From an uncultured Candidatus Saccharibacteria bacterium (GTDB lineage Bacteria; Patescibacteriota; Saccharimonadia; Saccharimonadales; Saccharimonadaceae), in NCBI GenBank assembly GCA_938038145.1, contig CALHQU010000038.1, positions 1-27,417 of the forward strand: a DNA stretch of 27,417 bases. The letters are read 5' to 3'. The notes beneath the pieces are model-generated. The model did not search any database. It was not told the DNA's origin and saw only the letters and a program-made list of their open reading frames with translations. Shown here piece after piece: positions 13,631-21,489 of the stretch. Position 1 is the stretch's first letter, and each line of letters starts with the position of its first letter. Made by a program: the position numbers and the translations under genes.

Positions 13631-15844
13631 CTATTCCGCCAGCAATTCCTCAAGCTCTTCTGGACTAGAAATCAAAACATCGCGTGGCTTAGAGCCGTTC
13701 TGCGGACCGATAATTCCCCGCTCTTCCATCTCTTCAATAATTCGCGCTGCTCGCTGATAACCAATTCCCAGACGTGTCTGCAACATACTTGTTGAGGCCT
13801 TGCGACGCTCGACCACCACACGAACCGCATCCTTAAACTTATCGTCACCACCTTCCGACAAGTCCATTACGACGCCACCCTTGCCGTCCAATTGAACTGG
13901 CTGAGCCACCACTTCGTCGTTGTACTGCGGAGCCATCTGCATACGCAAATGATCGGCAATTTTATTCACCTCATCATCTGTCACCCAAGCACCCTGAATA
14001 CGCTTTGGTTTGCTCATACTCGTTACGTAAAATAGCATATCTCCTTGACCCAATAATTTCTCAGCGCCAGATTGGTCTAGAATCGTTATACTGTCAACCT
14101 GGCTAGCCACCGTAAAGGCAATTCGCGCCGGCACGTTTGCCTTAATCAAACCAGTAATCACGTTCACGCTAGGGCGCTGCGTTGCCAGTACCAAGTGAAT
14201 ACCAACCGCTCGCGATTTCTGCGCCAAACGGACAATTAACGTCTCAACATCCTTTTTAGCCATCATCATAAGGTCAGACATCTCGTCCACCACAATCACG
14301 ATATACGGCATCGATCCATCTTCATGCTCTTGAACATTGCCATTTTCATCAGCAATCGCAATCTTCTTAGCGCGCGACTGCAGTCTCTTGTTGTATTCCT
14401 TAATATTGCGGATTTTCTCGCCCGCCAACAATTTGTAGCGTCGCTCCATCTCATTCACCGCCCACTTCAAAGCTGAAATGGTCTTCTCTGGTTCATTAAT
14501 AACTGGCGTAAGAAGATGTGGAATATCAGCGTACGGCGCCATTTCAACTTGCTTCGGGTCAACCAAAATCAACTTCATATCACTCGGACTATTGCGATAT
14601 AGCAAGCTACATAGCAAAGTATTAATCATAACAGACTTACCAGAACCTGTTTGTCCAGCAATCAACAAATGCGGCATCTTCCCCAGCTCACCCACGACAA
14701 CTTGACCAGATATGTCCTTACCAATTCCAAAACTCAAAGGATCACGAGCAGCAGCCCACTGTTTTGACGACAACGTACTTCGTAATCGCACCTCGGCAGC
14801 CTTACGGTTAGGTACCTCAATACCAACCGCTCGCTGGCCAGGAATTGGCGCCTCGATCCTTAAACTTTGTGCTGCCAAATTAAGCGCAATGTTAGTTTCT
14901 AGCGCCGTAATTCGCGTCAACTTAACCCCACTTGGTGGCCTTAGGGTGTATTGCGTGACTTTTGGACCAACATTAATGTCACCCATCGCCGCCTCAATAT
15001 TAAATTCAGCCAGCGTATCGTGAATTATTTGGGCGTTCTGGCGCGTGTCTCCAGCATCAGCACCGCTTTCGTTCTTCTCTAATAGATCCAAGCTTGGCGC
15101 CTCCCAATTAGGATCACGAGTTGCCACCAAAGCCTGTTCTTCATTGACCTTTTCCGGCTTCTCTACTTTCTTTAATAAGCTCTTTTTCTCTTTGGCTGTA
15201 TCAATTATTGGCACACCAGCGTTTAGCTTAATTTCTCCCAAGTCGGTCTTTTTCTCTTCTTCCGTCGGCTGAGCAATTGATGCCTTCTTCATAACAGAAC
15301 GATTATCATCGTCCTCCTTGGTATTGCTCTTAATCATCTCCCAAAGTTTACTGAAAACTGTAAACGGTGACGTTTGAGTAATAAATAAAACTGTTATAAA
15401 CGCCAAAACCAAATAAATAATCACCGCAATTGCCGAATCTACCATTTTCAAGGTTGCCGTGTTTAATATGTCGCCCACAAATCCACCAGAATTCGGATGC
15501 GAAGCCGTCTTCATTAACCCAAACAATCCAGAAAACCACACAATTTCCAGAATTGCCGCAAATTTCACCACTGCAGGTAATTGATTCTCTTCTGCTCGGA
15601 AAGTCTCAACCGCCAAATAAATCAGCAATATCGGCAAGGCATACGCGGTGTAACCAATAGTTTTTACGGTCGCCATATCAATCCATTGTAAAACTGGACC
15701 ACCGACACCAAACCACGACACGACGAGTAGTAGCGACAAAAGAATAAGCATCACCGCGCCAACTTGTGACCAAAAACCCGCCGGCAAACTATGCTGCGGC
15801 TTGGCTGGTGCGGATTTTTTCGTGCTCTTTCGCTTTTTTGCCAT
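13631..15844 (-). CDS. ftsK: FtsK/SpoIIIE DNA translocase
   Basis: A 737-residue translocase. Four hydrophobic segments (about 25-46, 60-80, 92-112, 130-156) anchor it at the division septum, and a charged linker of about 100 residues leads to the RecA-like motor: alpha domain (about 265-375), Walker A GQTGSGKS (397-404), Walker B IVIVVDEMSDLMM (515-527) and ATQRPSVNVITG. The C-terminal gamma winged-helix (about 668-727, with STSMLQTRLGIGYQRAARII) reads KOPS-like sequences and touches XerD. It pumps chromosome ends through the closing septum. The linker is short, as in SpoIIIE. No Shine-Dalgarno is visible; three tandem promoters lie in the 105-nt gap upstream. Confidence 0.96.
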   Translation of the reverse strand: MAKKRKSTKKSAPAKPQHSLPAGFWSQVGAVMLILLSLLLVVSWFGVGGPVLQWIDMATVKTIGYTAYALPILLIYLAVETFRAEENQLPAVVKFAAILEIVWFSGLFGLMKTASHPNSGGFVGDILNTATLKMVDSAIAVIIYLVLAFITVLFITQTSPFTVFSKLWEMIKSNTKEDDDNRSVMKKASIAQPTEEEKKTDLGEIKLNAGVPIIDTAKEKKSLLKKVEKPEKVNEEQALVATRDPNWEAPSLDLLEKNESGADAGDTRQNAQIIHDTLAEFNIEAAMGDINVGPKVTQYTLRPPSGVKLTRITALETNIALNLAAQSLRIEAPIPGQRAVGIEVPNRKAAEVRLRSTLSSKQWAAARDPLSFGIGKDISGQVVVGELGKMPHLLIAGQTGSGKSVMINTLLCSLLYRNSPSDMKLILVDPKQVEMAPYADIPHLLTPVINEPEKTISALKWAVNEMERRYKLLAGEKIRNIKEYNKRLQSRAKKIAIADENGNVQEHEDGSMPYIVIVVDEMSDLMMMAKKDVETLIVRLAQKSRAVGIHLVLATQRPSVNVITGLIKANVPARIAFTVASQVDSITILDQSGAEKLLGQGDMLFYVTSMSKPKRIQGAWVTDDEVNKIADHLRMQMAPQYNDEVVAQPVQLDGKGGVVMDLSEGGDDKFKDAVRVVVERRKASTSMLQTRLGIGYQRAARIIEEMEERGIIGPQNGSKPRDVLISSPEELEELLAE

Positions 15845-15854
15845 AATCGTTTTT

Positions 15855-15883
15855 ATTATACACTGATTTTATACTTATTAACA
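15855..15883 (-). promoter_or_regulatory. ftsK promoter P3 (closest to the gene)
   Basis: A TATAAT at 15860-15855 lies 10 nt before the ATG; a weak -35 TGTTAA (15883-15878) is at 17 nt. A start near 15848 leaves about 4 nt of leader, so this transcript would be nearly leaderless. Confidence 0.5.
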
Positions 15884-15896
15884 GATGTAAAATCAA
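15868..15896 (-). promoter_or_regulatory. ftsK promoter P2
   Basis: TTGATT (15896-15891), 17-nt spacer, TATAAA (15873-15868). Its -35 region TTGATTTTAC is an exact repeat of that in P1. Confidence 0.5.
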
Positions 15897-15911
15897 CTTA
15901 ATACGCTTAGT

Positions 15912-15940
15912 ATTATAGCATAATTCACCAGTAAAATCAA
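15912..15940 (-). promoter_or_regulatory. ftsK promoter P1 (farthest from the gene)
   Basis: TTGATT (15940-15935), 17-nt spacer and an extended -10 TGCTATAAT (TATAAT at 15917-15912). It is the best match of the three and sits just after the RNase J stop codon. Confidence 0.65.
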
Positions 15941-15949
15941 TCTAGAACC

Positions 15950-18109
15950 CTAGTACGGGCGAGTATTCTGTCGCTCTCTGGCTTTTGTGTCATTTGCTTC
16001 AGTATCTGGCACTTGGCGCTGTGGGAAACGACGGCGTGGAGCAGTTGGAAGAGTCATTTTTGGCTCGTCTGAGGCAGGCTTTTTACCACGCGCTGGCGAT
16101 TTCACGGCAGAATGCGTTGGCGTAGCCGCCGATTTAACAGATTTCAAGCCACCAACTTCATTTATTACTGGAATGACAATCGGCGTTCGGCGAGTCTGAT
16201 CGTACAATATATGCGTAATCTCATCTTTAATTTCTTTTTTGATTACGTCCAAATCATATTTGCCAGAGAAACTACGTGCTGCTTTTTGCTTCAAGTATTG
16301 GCGAATCATATTCATCAATTCTTCAGAGTCGCGCAAGTAAATAAATCCGCGAGAAATAATGTCTGGGCTAGTCAATAATCGTCCAGTGCCACGCTGTACA
16401 GTCAACACCACAACAAACATTCCCTCTTGCGACATGTGAATGCGATCTTTCAGTACAACCTCAGAAACAATTGCACCAGTATCATCATACATAACGCCAC
16501 CAACATGAATTCGCCCAGCCTTCTTTGCTTGCCTTTCAATATCAATCTCAATAATATCTCCAGCATCGCACACAAAAATATTCTTGCGAGGAATTCCGCA
16601 TTCCTTTTCCGCTAACCTGGCATTATGCACCAACATATGGAATTCACCGTGAATTGGCATGTAGTAAGTTGGGTTAAGTGCATTGATCAATTTGACGTGA
16701 TCGTCATAATAACCGTGACCCGACAAGTGCAAAGGACCAATACCCGTCAAGTGAGTCTTTCCGTTTTGAATAACATCAGAACCCTCACGCATCAGACCGT
16801 CAACCGTTCGCACCACGCTTTTTTCATTGCCAGGAATTGGATTTGAGCTAAACACCACAACATCCGAGCCCTTAATTTTCATATATTTATGAGCACCCGT
16901 CGCCATGCGATTTAAGACGGCGTTAAATTCGCCCTGCGAGCCAGTACAAACTACAGCAATTTGATTATCTGGTAATTTAACAATATCTTCCATCTTCATG
17001 ATGGTGTCTTTAGGAATCTTAATCGTCCCCGAACGCAATGCCACTTCCAGGTTTTGGATCATCGAGAATCCAGCAAACGCCACCTTGCGTCCGTGCTTAT
17101 GTGCCTCTTCCAAAATTAATTGCAAGCGATGCACCTGCGATGAGAAACAACTTAAAATCACTCGACTATTGCTAAACTTGTCCATCACCTGACCGATAGA
17201 ATACTGAATATCAAACTCCGTGTGTGTGTGCGTACCAGCCGACTCACAGTTGGTCGACTCGTTCATAAACATCAAAATGCCTTCTTTTGAAGCCACTTCC
17301 GTAAGTCGTTCAAGGTCAAACTTTTGACCGTCAACTGGACTTTCCTCAAATCGCCAGTCACCAGAATCGACAATTACACCCATTGGAGTTCGAATAATCA
17401 CCGCCGTAGAATCAGGGATTGAGTGGTTAACTCGCACCAACTCGATTGAAAAATGCTTAGAAACTTGAACAATTTCGTGACTCAACGGATCCATCACTCG
17501 ATAATCTGGCTTGAAATCCACCTCTGAATCGTCCATCGTTCGATCAAGCATACCAATCGTAAACTTAGAGCCATAAACTGGCGCTGGAATACGATGAATA
17601 AAGTGGCGGAACGAACCAATGTGATCAAGGTGCCCGTGCGTAAATACGTGTGCCTTAATTTTATGCTTATTCTCTTCCAGCCAAGTAATATCCGGCGTGA
17701 TGTAATTGATGCCTGGATAATCACTGCCTGGGAACAGAAAGCCCATATCTACGATGATAATCTCATCATCATATTCGATGGCGTTCATATTCTTACCAAT
17801 TCCCATTTCGCCAACGCCACCAATTGGGATAATCCGAAGTTTCGGCTGACCACCGCGAACAGGTTTTGGTTGCATTTTGGCGCTAAATTGCTCGCCGCCG
17901 TATCCGTTGTAAACTGACTTGTTTACTGGAATATCAATCAAGTGTTGTGAAGCCCTGAGATTAACATTCTCGCTTGTTCGTCGCTGAGCTCGGAAAACCT
18001 CACCCTTACGAGTAGTTGTACTATTCAAAACTGCATTGTTGCTTTTCTTTGACTGCGGACGCTTATTGGCGTCATCTTTTTGCGGTGTTGCTAGTCGCCG
18101 CTGACCCAT
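15950..18109 (-). CDS. rnj: Ribonuclease J (metallo-beta-lactamase/beta-CASP nuclease)
   Basis: The 719-residue product has a basic, Gln/Lys/Arg-rich disordered N-terminal extension of about 90 residues. The metallo-beta-lactamase domain follows with HGHLDH (158-163) and further metal ligands in NHSIPDS and VDSGDWRF, then a beta-CASP insert, MPIHGEFHML, a C-terminal domain and another basic tail of about 70 residues. RNase J has 5'-to-3' exo- and endonuclease activity and matures rRNA and decays mRNA. The start is set at 18109, not an in-frame ATG at 18145, because AAAAGGAG lies 9 nt before it. Typical RNase J is about 555 residues, so both tails are unusual. The promoter at 18196-18224 gives a leader of about 80 nt. 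Confidence 0.95.
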   Translation of the reverse strand: MGQRRLATPQKDDANKRPQSKKSNNAVLNSTTTRKGEVFRAQRRTSENVNLRASQHLIDIPVNKSVYNGYGGEQFSAKMQPKPVRGGQPKLRIIPIGGVGEMGIGKNMNAIEYDDEIIIVDMGFLFPGSDYPGINYITPDITWLEENKHKIKAHVFTHGHLDHIGSFRHFIHRIPAPVYGSKFTIGMLDRTMDDSEVDFKPDYRVMDPLSHEIVQVSKHFSIELVRVNHSIPDSTAVIIRTPMGVIVDSGDWRFEESPVDGQKFDLERLTEVASKEGILMFMNESTNCESAGTHTHTEFDIQYSIGQVMDKFSNSRVILSCFSSQVHRLQLILEEAHKHGRKVAFAGFSMIQNLEVALRSGTIKIPKDTIMKMEDIVKLPDNQIAVVCTGSQGEFNAVLNRMATGAHKYMKIKGSDVVVFSSNPIPGNEKSVVRTVDGLMREGSDVIQNGKTHLTGIGPLHLSGHGYYDDHVKLINALNPTYYMPIHGEFHMLVHNARLAEKECGIPRKNIFVCDAGDIIEIDIERQAKKAGRIHVGGVMYDDTGAIVSEVVLKDRIHMSQEGMFVVVLTVQRGTGRLLTSPDIISRGFIYLRDSEELMNMIRQYLKQKAARSFSGKYDLDVIKKEIKDEITHILYDQTRRTPIVIPVINEVGGLKSVKSAATPTHSAVKSPARGKKPASDEPKMTLPTAPRRRFPQRQVPDTEANDTKARERQNTRPY

Positions 18110-18195
18110 ATTGTTATACTCCTTTTTTATTACAATATAATTCAAAAACCAGGTATAGAGGTGAACTGATGTAAATTCCTCTAGTTAGTACTCTT

Positions 18196-18224
18196 ATATT
18201 AGCAAACCGCTCATTTTTTGTCAA
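18196..18224 (-). promoter_or_regulatory. Promoter of the RNase J gene
   Basis: A perfect TTGACA (18224-18219), a 17-nt spacer and TAATAT (18201-18196) on the minus strand. The start would be near 18189. The leader contains TAGAGG and CCTCTA arms about 16 nt apart that could form a small hairpin. Confidence 0.65.
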
Positions 18225-18251
18225 AGAACAATGTTTTATAACAGAGGTCAA

Positions 18252-20336
18252 TTAATCATCGCCATCAACCGACGTGTGTGCGAATTTACGCTTGCCACGA
18301 TAAGCGAAGAAGCCGATTGTCAATAAATTAGCCACCAACAAGAATCCAGCCAAAACCCACATACTACCGCCGTAAAATGCGTTATCTAGCCCGCCCGAAA
18401 TAGCCTGGCGCAATGCGCGAATTGAGTAAGTCATCGGCACTAGCGGATTAATTGTCTGGAAGAATCCGTTGGCAGTTTGGATTGGGAATGTTCCTTCGCT
18501 GGAACCCAATTGGAGCACCAAAAGAACCATCGCTAGGAATCGTCCTGGATTGTCCAAAACAATCACCAAAAGCGACACAATCGACATATACGCAAACGAC
18601 GTCAGATAAATTGCCCCGATGAAATGCGCTGGATGCTCTGGAGTTAGTCCTAAGAAAAACACCATCACCAACATCAGAATCGTTGCCTGCATAAAGGCTG
18701 CCACGCCAGCCACCGAAGCTTTAGACATCCACCAACGAATCGCACTTTCCTGCTCAGAAAAAGTTTTGCGAATCGGATAAATAACGTTCAGGACAATTAC
18801 CCCAACGAACAAACTTAGCGACAAAACATACGGCGACAAAGCGTAGCCATAATTCGGAACATTGCCCTTTTCCGTCACTTCCGACTTCACTGGATTTGCA
18901 ATTTGCTGCTGAGTCGTAGCGCCAGTTGGTTGAATTTTTATGCGATTAGAAGCATCCGCCAATTTATTCGCCAGCGTATCTGCGCCGCTTGCTAGTTGCG
19001 AAGTTCCATCAATTAACGCGCCCGAGCGACTCTCTAACAAACTCGCGCCATTCGCCAATTTTTGACTGCCCGATTTTACTTCGCTTAATCCGTTTGTTAA
19101 GCTTGCCGAGCCCGCCAACAATTGATTATTCGCAAATCGCAAGCTGTTATAGCCGTTAAATGCGGTGATTGCGTTTGGTGTCAATTGATTGACGCCGTTA
19201 TTCAATGTAGAAATTCCAGCCTGAAGCTGCGTCTGTTGCGCCGATAGTTGCTGTTTTAGCGCTTGAAGATCTTCACGTAGCGTCCCTGTCTGCTCAATAA
19301 TTGTCTGAATTTTCGTGAATGCTTGAGAAATATTGCTGATTTGCGGCAAACTTATCGTCGTAGATTCACTGCCAGAAGCGGCTGCTTGTGTGCCCAAAAT
19401 CCGCAAAGTATCGCCCGCCGCCGACAAGTCGGACTCCGAAGCTCGCATTGTTTGCGCCAAAGTTTGCGCTTCCGTTTCTACCTTGTTTTGTTGAGCCACG
19501 AGCGCTGGCGATGGATTCCTCACGCTGGCGTTTAATTGATTTATTCCCGATTGCAATTGTTTCATACCGTCAGATAATTGTGACAATTGAGATTCGGTCG
19601 GCAAATTGTTCGACAATTGCCCCAATCCCGCCTGCAATTTACGAGAACCATCGCTAAGTTGCGCCAATCCGCCAGCCAAGGATTGCTGATTTACCGCTAA
19701 TTGCTTAACACCGCCAACGTATGTTTGTGTGCCAGATTGCAATCGCCCTAATCCGTCGTGCAAAGTTGATGCGCCGTTAGCCGCCGTGTCCAGCCCTATT
19801 TCAAGCTTATCCAAATTCTCCAAAATTCCCTTAGCGTACGCCTGAGTGATTTGCTCAGACACCGAAGATTTAACCTTGGCGGCAGCTTGATTACTGACTA
19901 GCGAACCGATGTAGTTTTTCGCTGGCGTGGTCGTAAAATTAATAACCGCTTGCTGAGGTTCAGATTCGGTAATCGACGCCGCTTTCTGCGAAAAGTCGGA
20001 CGGAATAGTTACCACTGCATAAAAATGCCCGCTATTCACGCCTTCGTCTGCCTGCTGCTTACTAACAAACTCCCAGCCCAAATCGTGATTATCTTTCAGT
20101 TTTTTCTCGACAGATTCGCCGACATTCAGTGATTTGCCATTTAAGCTAGCGCCCTTATCTTCGTTCACAAACGCCACCGGCAAGTTTTTTGTCTGTCCGT
20201 ACGGGTCCCAAATTGAGCCTAAGAAAAATCCACTATACAAAATCGGGATAAACGAAATTACAGCCATGGATATCAGTAATATTTTATTATTAAACAAATG
20301 CTTCCACTCGGCTCGTAACATCTTATTTTTAATCAT
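18252..20336 (-). CDS. YhgE/Pip-family ABC-2-like membrane protein
   Basis: A 694-residue protein with the YhgE/Pip layout: one N-terminal transmembrane helix (about 19-42), a large extracellular region of about 450 residues, and five or six C-terminal helices (about 500-680) of ABC-2 permease type. The N-terminal motif NLPVAFVNEDKGASLNGKSL and the repeated LxxGxxxLxxG pattern (for example GAASTLHDGLGRLQSG-like stretches at about 185-240 and 400-460) are typical. Relatives include the phage-infection protein Pip, B. subtilis YhgE and type VII secretion-linked proteins; substrates are not settled. The ATG has a near-perfect AAAGGAGGT 6 nt upstream and lies inside the end of the Rrf2 gene, so the two are co-expressed. 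No ATPase partner is nearby. Confidence 0.88.
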   Translation of the reverse strand: MIKNKMLRAEWKHLFNNKILLISMAVISFIPILYSGFFLGSIWDPYGQTKNLPVAFVNEDKGASLNGKSLNVGESVEKKLKDNHDLGWEFVSKQQADEGVNSGHFYAVVTIPSDFSQKAASITESEPQQAVINFTTTPAKNYIGSLVSNQAAAKVKSSVSEQITQAYAKGILENLDKLEIGLDTAANGASTLHDGLGRLQSGTQTYVGGVKQLAVNQQSLAGGLAQLSDGSRKLQAGLGQLSNNLPTESQLSQLSDGMKQLQSGINQLNASVRNPSPALVAQQNKVETEAQTLAQTMRASESDLSAAGDTLRILGTQAAASGSESTTISLPQISNISQAFTKIQTIIEQTGTLREDLQALKQQLSAQQTQLQAGISTLNNGVNQLTPNAITAFNGYNSLRFANNQLLAGSASLTNGLSEVKSGSQKLANGASLLESRSGALIDGTSQLASGADTLANKLADASNRIKIQPTGATTQQQIANPVKSEVTEKGNVPNYGYALSPYVLSLSLFVGVIVLNVIYPIRKTFSEQESAIRWWMSKASVAGVAAFMQATILMLVMVFFLGLTPEHPAHFIGAIYLTSFAYMSIVSLLVIVLDNPGRFLAMVLLVLQLGSSEGTFPIQTANGFFQTINPLVPMTYSIRALRQAISGGLDNAFYGGSMWVLAGFLLVANLLTIGFFAYRGKRKFAHTSVDGDD

Positions 20337-20763
20337 GTGCTACCTCCTTTGCGACATCTTCCAACGTCACAGTTTTCAAATATTCACTCCACTTTTCCTG
20401 CGCTTCAGAAAAAACCTTTTCTATCATATTCATGCCAATTTCCACCTGACGAGGACGCGATTGAAAAACTCTCTCAATAATTCCCTGAGGCTGAAAAAAT
20501 GGCGACTCTCCTTCAATTGCAAGGACAACATCATGCAACGTAACTTCGTTCATTTTTCTCGCTAAAATAAATCCGCCGCCAGTTCCCTGAGTTGAAGTGA
20601 TTAGCTTTGCTATTACCAATTTCCGACTAATTTTCTTCAAGTACGTCGGCGAAACCAGCATCTTTTCTGCCAGCGCATCATTAGTTACCGGCGTCGTCCT
20701 TTTCGGATCCGCCAGAATTGCCATAATGCAACACGCTTGTTCAACAGCTCCCGATAATCTCAT
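20329..20763 (-). CDS. Rrf2-family transcriptional regulator
   Basis: A 144-residue winged-helix regulator: MRLSGAVEQACCIMAIL start, recognition helix region VSPTYLKKISRKLVIAKLI, and the Rrf2 wing STQGTGGGFILAR, then TLHDVVLAIEG. The three cysteines that bind the iron-sulphur cluster in IscR and NsrR are absent (the region reads GESPFFQPQGIIERVFQSRP); only Cys11 and Cys12 remain, so any redox sensing must use those. The start at 20763 is supported by AAAGGA 5 nt upstream; an upstream in-frame ATG (20835) would sit inside the -35 box. It overlaps the YhgE gene by 8 nt and probably regulates this operon. Confidence 0.92.
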   Translation of the reverse strand: MRLSGAVEQACCIMAILADPKRTTPVTNDALAEKMLVSPTYLKKISRKLVIAKLITSTQGTGGGFILARKMNEVTLHDVVLAIEGESPFFQPQGIIERVFQSRPRQVEIGMNMIEKVFSEAQEKWSEYLKTVTLEDVAKEVAHD

Positions 20764-20783
20764 ACAAATCCTTTCTCGACTTA

Positions 20784-20798
20784 GATATAATAGATATC
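20784..20798. promoter_or_regulatory. Candidate Rrf2 operator (inverted repeat)
   Basis: GATAT-AATAG-ATATC, a perfect inverted repeat with 5-bp arms and a 5-bp centre, located just downstream of the predicted start site of the Rrf2-YhgE operon. Its placement fits autorepression. Confidence 0.45.
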
Positions 20799-20806
20799 GA
20801 CTATCC

Positions 20807-20835
20807 ACTATACTACGTCTGGGAAACTTTTGCAA
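20807..20835 (-). promoter_or_regulatory. Promoter of the Rrf2-YhgE operon
   Basis: TTGCAA (20835-20830), 17-nt spacer, TATAGT (20812-20807). Start near 20800, leader of about 37 nt with a good ribosome-binding site. The -35 sequence is the same as at pilM and rpsO. Confidence 0.6.
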
Positions 20836-20847
20836 GTAATCGCCTGA

Positions 20848-21429
20848 TTAAGCGCCGCTGTTCTTCTTCACAAATTCCACAGCCTGAATAAAATCGTCAA
20901 TTAAAGTCTGACGCATACCGCCGTTATAAAGCGCGGCGGCTGGATGATATAACGGAATCACCACGAATTCAAGCTCATGCAGACGCATTTTACGTGGACG
21001 ACCGTGTTCTTTACTGATCTGCAATCCCGGAATAAACCCACCGCCGCTGTGCCGCCCTAAAGTCAGAATAGCCTTTGGCTGAATGATTTCTAATTGCCTG
21101 AGTAAATATGGCCAAAATTGACGCTTCTCCTCTGGCAATGGGTCGCGATTATTCGGCGGTCGATACTTAACAATATTGGTAATATATACATCTGACCGCT
21201 GTAAATTGGCAGACTTTAGCATCTCATCAAGGAATTTTCCCGCAGCACCGACAAACGGCTTGCCCTGCAGATCTTCATTCTTCCCCGGCGCTTCACCAAT
21301 AAAAACGATACCAGCATCAGGATTTCCATCGCCCATAACTAATTGCGTCGCCTGATCCGCCAAATCCGAGCAAACCTTCTCTTTTACAATTTCTTCCACC
21401 AACGCATCCAATTTAGTCTGCTTGTCCAT
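20848..21429 (-). CDS. Family 4-like uracil-DNA glycosylase lacking most Fe-S ligands
   Basis: The 193-residue product has the family 4 motifs: GEAPG (45-49) for water activation, GKPFVGAAG (56-64), TNIVKYRPPNNRDP (84-97), LTLGRHSGG and the uracil-pocket motif HPAAAL (162-167). It removes uracil from DNA. Family 4 enzymes usually hold a 4Fe-4S cluster on four cysteines: CxxC near the N terminus, one in VKCRPP and one before PYL. Here only Cys20 remains; the others are Leu23, Tyr89 and a residue near Trp106, so the cluster is probably lost. The extended -10 TGATAGAAT ends 6 nt before the ATG, and no Shine-Dalgarno is visible. Confidence 0.9.
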   Translation of the reverse strand: MDKQTKLDALVEEIVKEKVCSDLADQATQLVMGDGNPDAGIVFIGEAPGKNEDLQGKPFVGAAGKFLDEMLKSANLQRSDVYITNIVKYRPPNNRDPLPEEKRQFWPYLLRQLEIIQPKAILTLGRHSGGGFIPGLQISKEHGRPRKMRLHELEFVVIPLYHPAAALYNGGMRQTLIDDFIQAVEFVKKNSGA

Positions 21430-21435
21430 ATATTT

Positions 21436-21444
21436 ATTCTATCA
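21436..21444 (-). promoter_or_regulatory. Leaderless promoter of the uracil-DNA glycosylase gene
   Basis: Extended -10 TGATAGAAT (21444-21436) with exactly 6 nt to the ATG. No good -35 is visible, and its expected place lies inside the upstream terminator hairpin. Confidence 0.55.
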
Positions 21445-21470
21445 AAAAACGCCCCGTAAGAAACGAGGCG
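21444..21470 (-). terminator. Rho-independent terminator of the anchored coiled-coil gene
   Basis: On the minus strand, CGCCTCGT and ACGGGGCG pair (one T-G wobble) around TTCTT, followed by TTTTTT. It lies 20 nt after the stop of the 302-residue gene and separates it from the UDG unit. Confidence 0.8.
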
Positions 21471-21489
21471 CTTCTGATATTTAGCAGAA

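Noticed and set aside
13621..13634. Hairpin ATAGC-n4-GCTAT at the ftsK stop codon
   Set aside because: Only a 5-bp AT-rich stem with no T-tract after it; not a credible terminator.
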